From positions 14,504,098 through 14,568,097 of the forward strand of contig OX344756.2 of NCBI GenBank assembly GCA_947034885.2: a stretch of 64,000 bases of DNA, written 5' to 3'. Positions 36,376 through 47,881 of this stretch are shown here, in pieces. The position numbers and the translations under genes are program-made. The notes under the pieces were generated by a model. The model had not been told where the DNA came from, did no database searches, and saw only the letters and a list, made by a program, of their open reading frames with translations. This stretch comes from Thuidium tamariscinum (taxonomy: Eukaryota > Streptophyta > Bryopsida > Hypnales > Thuidiaceae). The stretch's first letter is position 1, and the number at the start of each line of letters is the position of its first letter.

Positions 36376-39300
36376 ATGGCTCCACGGTTGAAGCTTCCAG
36401 ACAACTTTAAGGTGCGCTGCTTCGGATCAAGCCGCAACAACAATGGAGTCGGAGTTTACTTACCGCCCAAGCCCCACTCGTACGATGATGTGCCAATCGA
36501 TGAGTCTGGGCGCGAGGTGACCCACATTTCGGAAACTCGGCTGTCCCAGTCGCTTCCTCGACCTGTTGATCGCGATCCTCCCTCTGAAGACACCGTTTTC
36601 TCTCCTGGAGGTTCCGATCCGGCACCTGCGTCACTTAGCGATGGCGATGGCGATGCAACCGAGAAGAGGAAGAATGGAGGGTAGCCTGCAAATTTGCGCA
36701 AGAGGCGGAAGACTGCGCCAGCCACGATCACTCGCAGATGGCAAGAAGTCTGGGCATGTCGCTTCCCATGGGCTGACGGGCAATTCGACTTGAACGGCGA
36801 CTTGTGCGGCGTTGTTTGCCAGAGTTGCACCTCAGTGACGGGAAGAAGAAAGGTGATGGTCCCGAAATTAGACAATCTCGAGAAGCATGAGGGCAAGCGT
36901 ACGTGCCAGGAGGATGGTGTGCCGTTGCCACATTTGAAGAAAGGCGATACTTTTGTGAAGATGGACTGCAAGCACCGTAAGCTCTCCAAACTTTGGGCTG
37001 GTAAGAAGAGCGTCACTGTCGCTGAGCAGCTCGCTGCGGGGCTGGAGGGTGAGTTGAAAAGAAAGGGAGTACAATTTTCTGCCCTTTTCCAAATTCTAAC
37101 TCATGGTCGTCCGATGTGTGACTACGAGAGAGAGCAACACTTATTGCGGCATTTGAAGGTTAAGAATTTGCCTAGAAAACACTAGTCCGAGAGCACTGGC
37201 TGGGAGATGAGTGAACATGTCCATGAATCCATTCTTTCTGCTTTGAGAGATGTTGTGCAGTCTGCAAAGTATATTTCTCTAAGTGCTGATGAAGTTACTG
37301 CTGTTGACAATACTTCTTGGGTTGGTGTCCATGTTTATGCCATGGAAAACTGGGAACGAAAACCTCACTTGTTGCACTTGTCCTGTGTCACAGAAGGTGG
37401 CACTGCCGATCAGCTTACTAACGTGATAATGTGTGCTTTGTTACATGAGGGAGGTCTTTCCCATGAGCAGATCGCTTCAAAATTGATATGCTTTGGGGCC
37501 GATGGGGTAAGTACGTTCCAAGGGCCTAAAACGGGTGTCACAGCTCAAATTCGAGCAAAATGGGCCCCATTCTCTTTGGGCGCCAGTTGTGTGAGTCACA
37601 GACTCAATTTGGTCGTTGAGACACTTTCGAAGTATCCGATGGTCTCTCGCTTAGAGGGACTGTTTCAGATGGTCTATTCCTATTTCTGTCGCAGCAATAA
37701 GCGACACACTGAGCTGCAGAAGCTGGCGAATCTCATGGAAACTAAGGGTTTGAAAATGTTGAGGAACGTTGAGACACGCTGGATATCCATGAGGAGTCCA
37801 GCACAACGCATTGTTTCTGAATACCGCACTCTTCTCTTGAAGATGGGCTTGGACATGACCGGAGGGCCTGGCGTGAAACCTTGCAATGCCGCTGGAGATA
37901 ACTTTGATCTGTTGTGTGATATCGAAGTGCTCCTGTCCTTAACCTGCTTTGTGCCGCTGGTCAATGCAGTGCATTGTCTCATGAAGCTCTCACAGAGCAG
38001 AGACATATTCATCTGCGATTTTATGCAGGCAATCAAAGTTTGCCAAAGTGATTTGGCTCGGTTGTTCATTGATCCCTCCAGCGCTTTCAGCAAAGAGGAC
38101 TTCTTGACATACAATGAACTCATTTCATTGCAATGCAATGAGATACCCATGCACTGGAAGTTTTGTCCTGGCGATTTGGGCATAGCACATTTGTGCTTCA
38201 ATCTGGGCTCCACTGGTGTTTATGCACGCTGCTTCGATAAGCAGACGGGTGAAAAGATTTTCGTCACCCAACAGGACTTCTATCGTGTCCAGGACACGAT
38301 CCAGCGCCAGTTCGGAGGTAATTCTTTTTCCTTCGGTTTATTTCTTGTTTTGATCCTATGCTTTGATTTGTATGCTGGCTTTTGAGTTTTTTCAGATGTT
38401 GACATGGCCTGGTTCTTGTTTCATTTCTGTATTGGCTTTAGATTTGCTTTACATGTCTGGGGCTCTGGGTTGGTTGCTTTAAATGAAATGGCGGTTGCTT
38501 GTTTGGTACTTAGGCCAATTCTTTAAGATCCCCATTTTTTTTGTCGATGGGGCTGTGGGCTGGTTGCTTGAAACGTGAGCCGGTTGCTTGTTTGGTACTT
38601 AGGCCAATTCTTTAACATCCCCATTTTTTTGTCGATGGGGCTCTGGGCTGGTTGCTTGAAATGTGAGCCGGCTGGTTGTTTGGTACTTAGGCCAATTCTT
38701 TAAGATCCCCATTTTTTTTGTCGAGTTGATTTGCTTTCTGCAGTTGCTGCACCTGAGTGTCCGCACAAGCCTTAAATGTCTGCTGAATTGAAGAGTTATT
38801 GACCTGCTCTCGTGGCTTTGTACAGACTACCGAAACTGACTTTGAAATTTGCATCGTTGCTTGCAGCTGATCTGGCCATGTGAAACTCACTTGCTGAATT
38901 TCCGTGTGTGTTTGCCTTTTGATGGCACAGATATAGCTCAGTCTTTGTGCACAGAGCTAGAACGCAGATTTCCGCAGCAAGAGCTGTTAGATGCGTTTGG
39001 GATAATCTATCCCCAGTACTGGATGCAAGATGGGGCTGAGGCAAGCTTTCCCAAGCATTTGGCGGTTCTCAAGGATTTTTACTGTCATGCTCGGTTGGTG
39101 AATGGAGGGCAGCCTTTGTATGAAGGCGGCCATCCTCATACAGCCTCTGAAATCCTGTCTGCTTCTAACTTGGACTTGCAACAAGGTTTGTTCAAGGTTA
39201 CAATGCGGGCAAACTGTGAGGCCGCATGTTCTCAGCCTTTGGATATTAATCCCATGATTAAACTGTGGCGCAGGCTCTCTCAATCACGTCATTTGTGCAA

Positions 39301-39550
39301 ACTTATCTCAGAGTATTTCAAACTTGCTGAGATAGGCTGCTATATGGTTCTGGGTTCTGTAGAGGATGAGAGATGTTTCTCAACTTTGAAGTTTTTGAAA
39401 TCATGTCATAGAAACAGGCTGGGGAAGCACCTGCCGTTGGTTGTGCGGATGTTTGGGCAGAAATACTTTTCTCTGGAGACTTTTCCTTACAAGGAATGTA
39501 TCAATTCCTGGAGAAGTGCCGTGAAGGTTGGGAGGCAAGGAGATCTGTGA
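36376..39550 (+). pseudogene. hAT-family transposase, two exons, two in-frame TAG codons
   Basis: hAT transposases cut and paste DNA using a D-D-E site inside an RNase H-like fold. Exons 36376-38317 and 38931-39550 join in phase (G|AT) to an 854-codon frame ending TGA. The N-terminal part is Pro/Ser-rich with a Lys/Arg patch (RKRRK). A BED-like zinc finger follows: CQSC ... LEKHEGKRTC. Catalytic region: SADEV, CFGADGVSTFQG, then CVSHRLNLVVE. The C-terminus has the hAT dimerisation block EDERCFSTLKFLKSCHRNRL. The frame is open except for TAG at 36682-36684 and 37183-37185, both where Gln would fit. It resembles the ZNF862/KIAA1586-type hAT subgroup found also as domesticated genes. It looks like a young, recently inactivated transposon, but a domesticated gene starting after the second TAG (ATG at 37207) cannot be excluded. 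Confidence 0.82.
38492..38724 (+). repeat. Intronic minisatellite, 88-89 bp unit
   Basis: Two full units (38492-38580, 38581-38668) and a partial third lie in the single intron of the hAT gene. Each contains GGTACTTAGGCCAATTCTTT, ATCCCCATTTTTTT, GTCGATGGGGCT and GGGCTGGTTGCTTGAAA. Units are nearly identical, so the duplication is recent. Confidence 0.9.
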
Positions 39551-41410
39551 ATAGTTGACAAAGGTTTAGTATCCTTTTCTCAGTGTTCCTGGATTTGAGT
39601 TTCCTTAGTTTTCATGAGATGAGCTGGCTTTGCTGTTCAATCCATTGGTGTTGGGGTGGCGGTCTGGCGTTTTGTGGGTATTGTTATATCCCTTAACTTC
39701 CAAAAACACCTGCACTCCATCGATTGCAAGCTGGGAGGTCGTTCGGTGCAAGCTGGGAGCTGCCGCAAGTGGACGTTCGGTGAAGAAGGTTGTTTTTTGT
39801 GGAAGCTGACGGTGGGCGACCGTGGAGCTGTAGCTGTGAAGGATCTGGTTTTTTGAAACTAACCCTACTAATGTGGCTTGTTTTCTTGTGTGCAGAACAC
39901 TGGCACTGCAATTGGGCAGTCTTGCTTTGTGCAAGAAGGGTTCAACTCCCTTGCCAGTGAAATCATTCCAGGGTCCAAACAATAAACAATTTTCCAAAGG
40001 AATACTTTAACATTCAAATCATTTTACATTTGCATAAGTTCTCTCTCAGTGTTGGTGTCGCAGCAGTGGCAGCAGTTAACCACACCGAAATCAAAATCAA
40101 AATCCATCTGTTTGATTACATAAAACTTCCAGATCAAAAATATAGCCGGAAGACAATTCCAAAATGTCTGGTTCGCATTTTCAATCACTTGAGAAGCTCA
40201 ACAAGAGCCAGATGTTAAACCCTAAACTATTTCAAAGTTCGCAAATTTCCTTCTATAAAAAAAAAATGGGGAGTTCAATTGCCCCTTTTTAACTCATATT
40301 TTAGTTACCTGTTTCCACAAAAAAAAATACCAGTCGCGGTTATAGCGAACCTTTGTCACGGCCATAGCCACCCCTGCGAAGTCAGGAAAGCTGTTCTGGG
40401 AACGCTGCTTAGGAGTTACACTTACAATTTGACCAACTTCAGGTGAAAAACATCACTTCTTGGTCCAATCGGAGCTCTCTCAGTTTTCTTCTTTTTCTTT
40501 CTGACACAAATGAAAGAGATTTCATTACTTGAGTGAAATACAATAGTGAAAGCACTAGAATCATAGATTCAGGGGCATTTATAATGATGAGTCCGCTGAA
40601 CACCAAGTCCTGAGTCGCAGACTGACAAGCCATTCACTTTCTTGCTCAGTTTGACTGCAATTCATTCAACTTGATTGAAATTGATGACCCTCATGAACTT
40701 ACAACCAACCTCTAGTAAGGTACGTTACTTCAATCTTCTCAACTGCACCCACCCACAGTTACAATCCTCCAGCTGCATTTTCAATGTTTGCACTTTCTAT
40801 GTGCACTAATGGAAGATAGTAACACCGTTTAAAAGTAGGCGACTTACTCAACTACAAAATAGGGAGTAAAATCAGTTCTACACTTCGGAGCCTAAGTATG
40901 CATAACTGTATTTAGAGATCACGTACAAAGTACACTGTACTGTATAAAGTAAGTGAAGTGCTCCTCGTTTTTCTTAAGAGAATACCAGAAATATATTTCG
41001 CTGCACTAGGAATAGGAGAATCAGAGAGAGGAGCAACAGGGACATCAAGGCATTGACACAAATCTTCTCGGTTGGCAACACTGTAAATGGAACCGGGCAT
41101 GGCAAGTAATCCAGACACCAGAGATAACCTCCCGAGTCTGCGATATTCACTACAACAGGGAGTCGCTATTGCAGCATCTGGATCATCAATGATTTTGCGA
41201 TGGTTTGTTGCGGTTCTGTACAGTACTTGGCTTACAAAACTTGTGCTCTAATGCGAACCATTGCGAATGTGTTGCAAATTTAGTGCAAAAGTCGATCTTG
41301 GGCATGGAACCAATGCATGCCGTCTATGCTTAGATTGTTGCAATCTCAAATAGTTGCCTATACATTGCATAGTGGTACACTAACCCCTATCAAAAATATC
41401 GTTATAACAG
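39551..41410. other. 3' region of the hAT element and spacer
   Basis: The first 400-500 bases keep the GC-rich character of the hAT gene and include an acceptor-like TTGTGTGCAG at 39888-39897, so they are probably 3' UTR or terminal DNA of that element. Beyond 40250 I see only spacer. A 68-codon minus-strand frame at 40912-41118 contains no motif I recognise. Confidence 0.4.
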
Positions 41411-42420
41411 TTTTGTGACGGTCATTACGAAACCGCTAACATCAATTTCGATAAATTGGCGCGGATATTTGAGAAGTCAAAAATTGTGACTTATATCTTC
41501 ACCAAGGTGTAACTTCAGGCCACAAACTGGGACAAGTACAGATTTGGGGTTTACGCCATAGTCTAAGCTGCGCCGAAAGTAATGGAATATCGCCAATATA
41601 TTTGGTTAAATTTAACGTTCACTACAAAATCCTTTGCAATACCAGCCTTCCTTACTAGTGAGAATTCCTTTTTCACAACACTCCAGCAACAATGGTTACA
41701 GCCGCCATATCAACGTACGTTACGAAACACATACGGAAACCAAAAACCCAAAAAATTCAACACAAACACATATAATTAAGCGCACAAATTACATAGTCCA
41801 CAGATAATAGAAGAGACGGAGCTTATTACCACTGAAGCATTTCTTCCACGTTGCAGCTATTCACGGCATGCATAAGCTTCAAAATTACTCCGATTCTATT
41901 TTAGAGATATCGACTCCCTCACAACACCTGGCTGAACTATCTATCTACCTCTGCTACTCCCTTCAATTCTTCCAACGATTGAAAGAGTTTGGAGCTTAGG
42001 ATGCTCAAACAATGATTTCTGACGGTCATTGCAATTAAACCACTACAAAAACTATTGCAGTATCAGATTTCCTTCTCCAGCAAATGGTCAGAGCCCGATC
42101 ACGTAAAACGCAAGAACACAAAAATATCAGCACAAACCGGCCTCCTGGTACTCGAGCACACAAGTTACATACATAGTCCGTCGAGAATGAAATCGAACAA
42201 AACAGAGTTCAATACCACTGACTGAAGCTTTTATTCCATGTTATAGTTGCTTCACGGCACATCAATCCTTCGAAATTCACTTCGATTCTTTCGACTTTCA
42301 CTCTAGGTGTCCCAAGGCGTGTAGCACCAGATCGAGCTATCTATGTAAGTACGTACCACTACCACCCCCTCCAAAGTCTCCAACAATTGAAAGAGCTTGA
42401 ATATGCTTGCAATTGGATCG
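41411..42420. repeat. Diverged tandem duplication of the S1/SPH gene 3' flank
   Basis: The unit 41411-42011 and the unit 42012-42420 share, in the same order: GACGGTCATT, CCACTACAAAA or TTCACTACAAAA, a TTGCA-TA-CAG block, CACAAACAC or CACAAACCG, ACATAGTCC, CCACTGA...AAGC, CACGGCA and CAATTGAAAGAG-type sequence. The left unit has about 190 extra bases near its start. The right unit directly borders the SPH stop codon. The left unit may be what remains of a second, lost SPH gene copy. Confidence 0.7.
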
Positions 42421-42433
42421 GAAGACGCTGAAG

Positions 42434-42877
42434 TTAGACGATGACACCGGGAAGGATATCCTCCCACGCGACGAGCTTCACATAGTTCCCGCCCTTGCCA
42501 TAGTACAGCCCATCGTCTTGGGTCTTCCAGAAGCATCCGTCGGTGCAAGTCATCTCGGGGAAATCCGTGAATCCCGACTTCAAATACTCCCAGATCTTGT
42601 ACGCCCTGAGCGTCTCCAAAACTGCAAGGACTTTGGAGGAGAAGTTGCAGATGAGGTCGGAATTATCGAGAGAGCTGGTGACGGTCATGAGGAAGGTGCC
42701 GCCGGGGGGGAGGGTCTGCAGGCCGTAGTCTTTGCCCGCAGTCGTCTTGCACTGGAGATCCAAGGCGCCTGTGTTGGAGTTCAGCACCGTTTGCTGGACA
42801 GTTAAGTCAGCTGCTGCACTTGATGCGAGCACCAGGAGCGCGAGGGCTGCTACTGCCACCATCGCCTGAGACCTCAT
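42434..42877 (-). CDS. S1-like (SPH) small secreted protein
   Basis: Member of the plant self-incompatibility S1 family (S-protein homologues): small secreted beta-sandwich proteins, of which poppy PrsS is a signalling ligand; most members have no known role. The 147-residue product starts MRSQAMVAVAAL, a clear signal peptide ending near SSAAA. The mature part begins DLTVQQTVLN and has the family blocks LPPGGTFLMTV, LICNFS and DGLYYGKGGNYV. Four cysteines (in LQCK, LICN and TCTDGC) match the two disulphides of the family. I chose this ATG, not the one at 42994, because a short GT-AG intron (42977-42901) fits the 5' leader and removes the longer N-terminus. The coding exon itself is intronless, as usual for SPH genes. 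It should be functional. Confidence 0.88.
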   Translation of the reverse strand: MRSQAMVAVAALALLVLASSAAADLTVQQTVLNSNTGALDLQCKTTAGKDYGLQTLPPGGTFLMTVTSSLDNSDLICNFSSKVLAVLETLRAYKIWEYLKSGFTDFPEMTCTDGCFWKTQDDGLYYGKGGNYVKLVAWEDILPGVIV

Positions 42878-43094
42878 GGTTAGATAGATAGATAGATATC
42901 CTGCACACACAACACACGTACACGGTAACATTTCGTTCAGAAAGTCTGCTTTAATTACTTGCAACCGTTTCCAATACCTGCGATGGTGCAACACTCAATT
43001 TGAACAGTCTGTAAGAACGCATGGATGTTACATGTTTGGGTTTACTAGACAGACAGATAGCTTAATGTTTGGGAAGGTAAACTGTATATATGCG
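42878..43094 (-). promoter_or_regulatory. Leader with GATA repeat, small intron and TATA box of the SPH gene
   Basis: On the plus strand, TAGATAGATAGATAGATA sits just before the ATG (42881-42898). A donor CAG|GTATTGG and acceptor GTGTGTGCAG bound a 77-nt leader intron (42977-42901). CATATATA on the minus strand near 43084-43092 is a candidate TATA box. Confidence 0.5.
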
Positions 43095-44988
43095 GACGGG
43101 AAACGTAGGCCGGAATCGAAGCGACGCGGCGTGGAGCACTGCCCATTCTAAAGATGTAACTTAGTTTGGGAAAGATGCGACAGTGAGTTCCGATTGATGC
43201 ATTTGGATTTGTTACGAGCTCCCGAACTCTCAAACTGCTACATACAGTGAGGCTCTACAGTACTTTGAACGAAATTCAGGTGCCGATTGAAGTGCAGAAG
43301 GAAGCTGGAGCCCTATCAAAGGACAGAGACTAACTAAAAGTTGAATTGACTGAAGCTGAATGAATGGATCGGATCGGAGCCCTTTCCATCACACTTGGAC
43401 ATGAACCTATTCCAATTCTTAATCAGCTAGAGCCGACCGGCCCAATGCATGCATTTGGATACTACGCGTTGAATTCTTTAGTCACTAGACAATTAACAAA
43501 ACTGCTACAGTAGGGAGGTCGCAGCTTCATTTGGCGCAATTCAGAGACCGCAGCACAAACTGGAGGCCCCTTCCAAGACAGTCAAATTTGAAAAGACACT
43601 GTAAGCATGGACCAAGCAATGCAACGCATTGGCACGAGATGAAAGAAAAATCGATCGCTTCCAGTACCTTCCGGTCGGGCGTACAATGCTTGACGCAGGA
43701 TCGATCGGCAAGGGGTTTGAGCTGTAAGCGCAATGCCGGAACTCGTCAATCTCCACAATCAGACAGCACCAGGTCCAAAGATTGATCGCTTCGATCAATT
43801 TCACAGAAAATCTGATCGAGCTAGCTAGAAGTGCTATGAGTCGATGTGACTTCGTTGCAGCCTCGGTTGCAGTTCCCGGTAGAAGATGACAGTACGTGAG
43901 ATCGAACTAGATCAGAGCTGGACGCGCGGAGATCGAACTGACGGCTGGTGATCGAACTGGTGACGAAATGGACGAAGCTCGGTCTATTCATAAGGGAAAC
44001 GGGGCTCTGACTTGTTCGGTGGGGCTGCCTCTGCCGGTCAGTTGACTTTGGGCTTCGCCTGATGAGGATGGTGTCTAGTGGGTGTGGCATTTCAAAGATT
44101 TTGGAGATTTCGGAGATTTCAGAGATGTCCCAAATTCCAGAGACTTCAGAATATGGGTGGCGGTGGACTTTGGAGGTCGCTCGTGCCATTAAGGATTGGT
44201 TGTCTGTCAGATAAGCTTGTGGAGTATTGTGTCTTAGTATTGACTTTCAAGGCTTCTGGCAGAGAGACGGCTTAAGTCAAAGACTAACGCAGAATGTTAT
44301 GACTTTTATTCTACCAACTAGTCGAGGGCTGTTCGTGTTCAAACTGAACATATTGAAGGACGTGATTGACAGTTCGGCTACTCGAACTGCTTCTTCAAAT
44401 GTCGGTGTTGTAAAACTGAGTGTGTCCTGCACAGTTCTATGATCATGGAGTTGTCTGGGTTGTGCGTTGACTGGAGAATTGGATACATGTGAGGACAGCT
44501 GTCGTACTCGTGTAGACTTTCTGTGTTCACACAGGTTCAGTATAAATTTTCCGGTAGCTTGGTGGTTGTGTAGGTCGGCTCCCCACCCCCACCCCCACCC
44601 CCACCCCTCCCAGTGAAGGTGATAATACTGCAAACTTTTTTACTGCACTGTAGGTATAAACACCAATTTCGTTATATTAATTCATTTGGCGATGTTGCAT
44701 TACTGCGGCGCAGTGCAGGATGTGCAGCCTGAACACAAAATCTATACAAGTCGTAGTTTGTGGCTTTGTGGTTTGAATTCGGACCTTTGAATGTGAAAAT
44801 ATATGTTACCGCAATCTTCAGTCGGTGCATGGAATCCGGCATGGAATCCGGCATGGAATATTTATTGTCAATTTAACGAAATTGACGTTTATAACGTTGT
44901 GAAGTATATTGCAAGGCATCTTGGTAATATATAAATTTTAAACAAATGAAAATACTTTTCATTGCAAATAAATCAATCTATGATTAAT
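43095..44988. other. Upstream region of the SPH gene, no recognised gene
   Basis: GC content is higher than in most spacers up to about 44600. Open frames occur (for example 43821-44189 minus, Ser/Arg-rich) without any motif. Features seen: imperfect GAGATTTC repeats at 44105-44130, the C-tract at 44580-44611 and a 15-bp GGAATCCGGCAT repeat at 44829-44860. Confidence 0.45.
44580..44611 (-). repeat. (CCCCCA)n tract with G-quadruplex potential
   Basis: Five C-runs of at least four bases, separated by single A or T, lie in 32 bases on the plus strand. The minus strand therefore has G-runs that meet the usual G4 pattern. No neighbouring gene is recognised within 1 kb, so any role is unknown. Confidence 0.85.
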
Positions 44989-45946
44989 CCTTAAAGTCCT
45001 AAACTGCATTTTTTGGCAACATAGAAATTTTGGGCAGCTCATTATGAATGGAGTTTTTTTATTTTTTTCTTTGAAATTTTTATAGAACATGTGTTCAAGG
45101 AGTAGTTTTAAGGCTCAACAATTTTCATAACTTTTGACTACATGGTTTAAGAGTTATGGCATGATATGTTATTTTCTTTGAACTGTGGCCTGTAGGCAAC
45201 TTGGGCAACAAAAAAAACTTCTTTAAAATTTTATTTTTCAAGAAATAAAAATTTAAAATAGATTTATTATATTTCTATTTATTTGGAAAGCTTTGAATCA
45301 TTCCATTTCAATAAATGAGTCAAAAGTTATAAGGAATCTCAATTTGGAGTAGTTTGTGGGTATTTTTAAAATTTCTACTCTACAGAAAAGTTTGAAATTC
45401 TTTATTTGATTCAATTTTTAATATTTTTGAAAAAAAACTAAAACATTGGGTGAAATTTTTTTATTGTAATATTTAAACCATTAGGATTGTCATTTTTCAT
45501 TTTTATAAATAAATTGTTCACAATTTAGTATTTTCAAGCATTTTCTACTTCTTTCTACTTACCATTTTTTTCCTGTATGTTGTACAATTCTAAATGATTT
45601 GAATTTTTTTGACCATATAGCCAACTTGAATTGTAAAATGAATTCAAAGAGTAACCATCATTTTGAATATTTTTTCATATAAATGTAACCTTGTGAAGTG
45701 CAACTGCCTAGATTTTCGTAGGGATAAAAAAAGGATTTTTGCTAGTTCAAATATTAATATCTTGCAATCTACACGGTAAAAGTTTTTGAAATTTTTTCCA
45801 CATCTTTTCAAACCACTTAACTACAAGATTTTATAGTTAAATATGTCAAAAAATATTTTTTTTTCAAAAAATTGCACTTGTAATAGAAATCGCAGTTTTG
45901 TAGTGTTATTGGTGGAAACATAGTCAAAAACCTTTAGGGGTTAAGG
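44989..45946. mobile_element. Second copy of the CTTAACCCC-end element
   Basis: Right end TTTAGGGGTTAAGG and degenerate left end CCTTAAAGTCCTAAA are inverted relatives of the termini at 25565-26550. The internal stretch TCTTGCAATCTAC...ACTACAAGATT near 45760-45830 aligns with 26377-26440 in the same orientation. It is noncoding and diverged. Confidence 0.55.
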
Positions 45947-46204
45947 AAAACGATTCTTCATTGGACCGGAACTGGGGATTTCTCTAATTTCTCTCTTGGT
46001 CTTTCGTAGCTCTAACACTACTGACACTCCAGTAGCAGATTCATACCAAACGAAGGATCCCAGATAATTGGCTTATGCAGAATTATCCCCAAGTGCACAT
46101 CAGAGTCATCAGACCAACAGTGGAGCATCTGTTGGGGTTAACAAAGATCGGAGTTGACCTTCAGTTAGAATCTCAAATGGAAACAAAGTCAACAGCTCTA
46201 ATAT

Positions 46205-46412
46205 CACAGGCAGATTATTTGGGTTTACTACGTAGTGAAGTCACTACCATTACCACATTCAAAGTGGTAAAATCAATATAATTACCACATTCAAAGTGGT
46301 AAAATCAATATAATTACCACATTCAAAGTGGTAAAATCAATATAATTACCACTTTCAAAGTGGTAATGGTAGTGACTTTATCATCGTAGTAAACCCAAAT
46401 AATCTCCCTGTG
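46205..46412. repeat. 208-bp nested palindrome built from hairpin units
   Basis: Outer inverted arms: AGATTATTTGGGTTTACTAC (46212-46231) is matched perfectly by its reverse complement at 46386-46405, and CACAGG / CCTGTG extend this outward with one mismatch. Inside are four tandem copies of a 32-bp unit, ATTACCACATTCAAAGTGGT plus AAAATCAATATA. Each unit is itself a small hairpin (ACCAC...GTGGT). The inner sequence TCACTACCATTACCAC also pairs across the centre. No clear target duplication was found. Confidence 0.92.
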
Positions 46413-46941
46413 TAAGTTAGGGCAACAGGATATGGCGAATGGAAGCGAACCTCGACACCTCATTAAGGGAGTCAACACGGCAGTCTTAATTTAGGAAATC
46501 AGGGAGGAGCGTAGTAAATGAGATGATGTAGCAGGACATTAGTTGGGTAATAGTTAAGTTATTTGCAAAATAGTATTTTCCCATGGTCATTCATAACTTT
46601 AAGTTAAATAGATATTTCGTTAAAATGGTGGTATTTCACAAATTTATCTAATGATTGAGAATCCTTCTATGTAACTATGACAAAAATGCAATTGTTTATC
46701 CTTGGAATTTTGTGCAAAAAAGGGAGGTCTTGTAGAGTTGTTTGACCTCCAATGAGTACCTTTGATTTTTTGAAGAAGATCCACACTATTTTAAAAAGGA
46801 TGATTTTCATAGTGACAAGCCCATCTTTATAAGATTAATCTATCAAAGAATAGCCAACATTCACTTTGAAGATTACAAATGTTTTCAAGAACGTGTGTTA
46901 GAACTATAGGATAAGGGTGAACAAACTTCTTATTCACATTA

Positions 46942-47233
46942 GAGGCGATTTGAGGGCTCCAAAGGGCTATTTTAGGACTATTCCCCGAAACTAGTCCAGG
47001 AACAGTTGGCCACTGTCAAGCCAACATTTCCAAAAAATAAAAAAATAATTAAAATAAAAAATAAAATTGGATCTTGAAATATGGAAAAAGTTAAATTTTA
47101 AAAATTTTAAGAAAATTAATGACGTGGCACTCTCTCGACCACATAGGATTTTTGCAAAACTGTGTTCCTGCGACAACTTCCAGGTTTTCGAACTGTGGAA
47201 ACTTGCTGGCTCTTAGAGCCCTCAAATCTCCCC
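46942..47233. mobile_element. TA-flanked MITE, family 1, copy B
   Basis: Ends GAGGCGATTTGAGGGCTC and reverse complement GGGGAGATTTGAGGGCTC, with TA on each side. The internal motif GACGTGGCACTCTCTCGACC matches copy A (23680-23955) in the same orientation. Confidence 0.85.
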
Positions 47234-47881
47234 TAATGTCTCTAAATGATCAAGGGATGTTTTTTAGGCTTTTGTGATTAGGGGTATGCAATTGTGAATT
47301 TGTGATCCCAATTTTTTTATCCAATGTTGGAATTTTGCACACAGATGCATACAAAGATTGTCTTTCAAAATGCAAGTCAAATTTTATAGAATTTGGATTA
47401 GTAACTATAAAATTATGTCCTATTTTGTTATTTTTGTTCTTACTATGGATTTTCAACAAATTTTTAAATCAATGCATCAACTTTGAGAAGTTGTTATAAA
47501 CATACAATCTACTAAAACTTGCTTGAAATTAAGATGAACTATACAAGTGTAAGATTATGAAAAAAAATTCTCAAAGTTTCAAGGTAAATATCTTGCAATT
47601 GATGAGGTTTAGCACTTTGAAATTTCAACACAATATAGTTTAATGAATTAACTATGTGATAATCAATATGCATTGCCTTTAATTACCAACATTGAAATTC
47701 AAAACAAATTTTACCTCAATTGAATTGGATACAAATTATTGCACTAGAATGATGTATCATGACACAAGTTCTCCCCAAAACAATTTTAAAATGCACTACT
47801 TTATATAGGCTTTCCAATCATTTAACTCTTCAAGGACCAAAAGGACATAATGTGTGTTCTTTAAATTTCCAAATGGCATTA

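Noticed and set aside
36376-39550. UAG reassigned to glutamine in this organism
   Set aside because: Several internal TAGs fit Gln, and the clear host genes end in TAA or TGA. But TGA and TAA also interrupt the decayed transposase, Trp-to-TAG changes occur too, and the affected loci are mostly transposons. Methylation decay is simpler; intact host exons show no internal TAG.
39605-39997. 130-codon minus-strand frame downstream of the hAT gene
   Set aside because: It is opposite the GC-rich 3' region of the hAT element and shows no motif; likely a composition effect.
41130-41150. TTCACTACAACAGGG as a CACTA element end
   Set aside because: No inverted partner and no 3-bp duplication were found; CACTACAA is short enough to occur by chance.
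42878-42994. Longer start of the SPH protein at 42994
   Set aside because: It would put 39 extra residues before a clear signal peptide, and a 77-nt GT-AG intron fits within that segment, so it is better read as leader.
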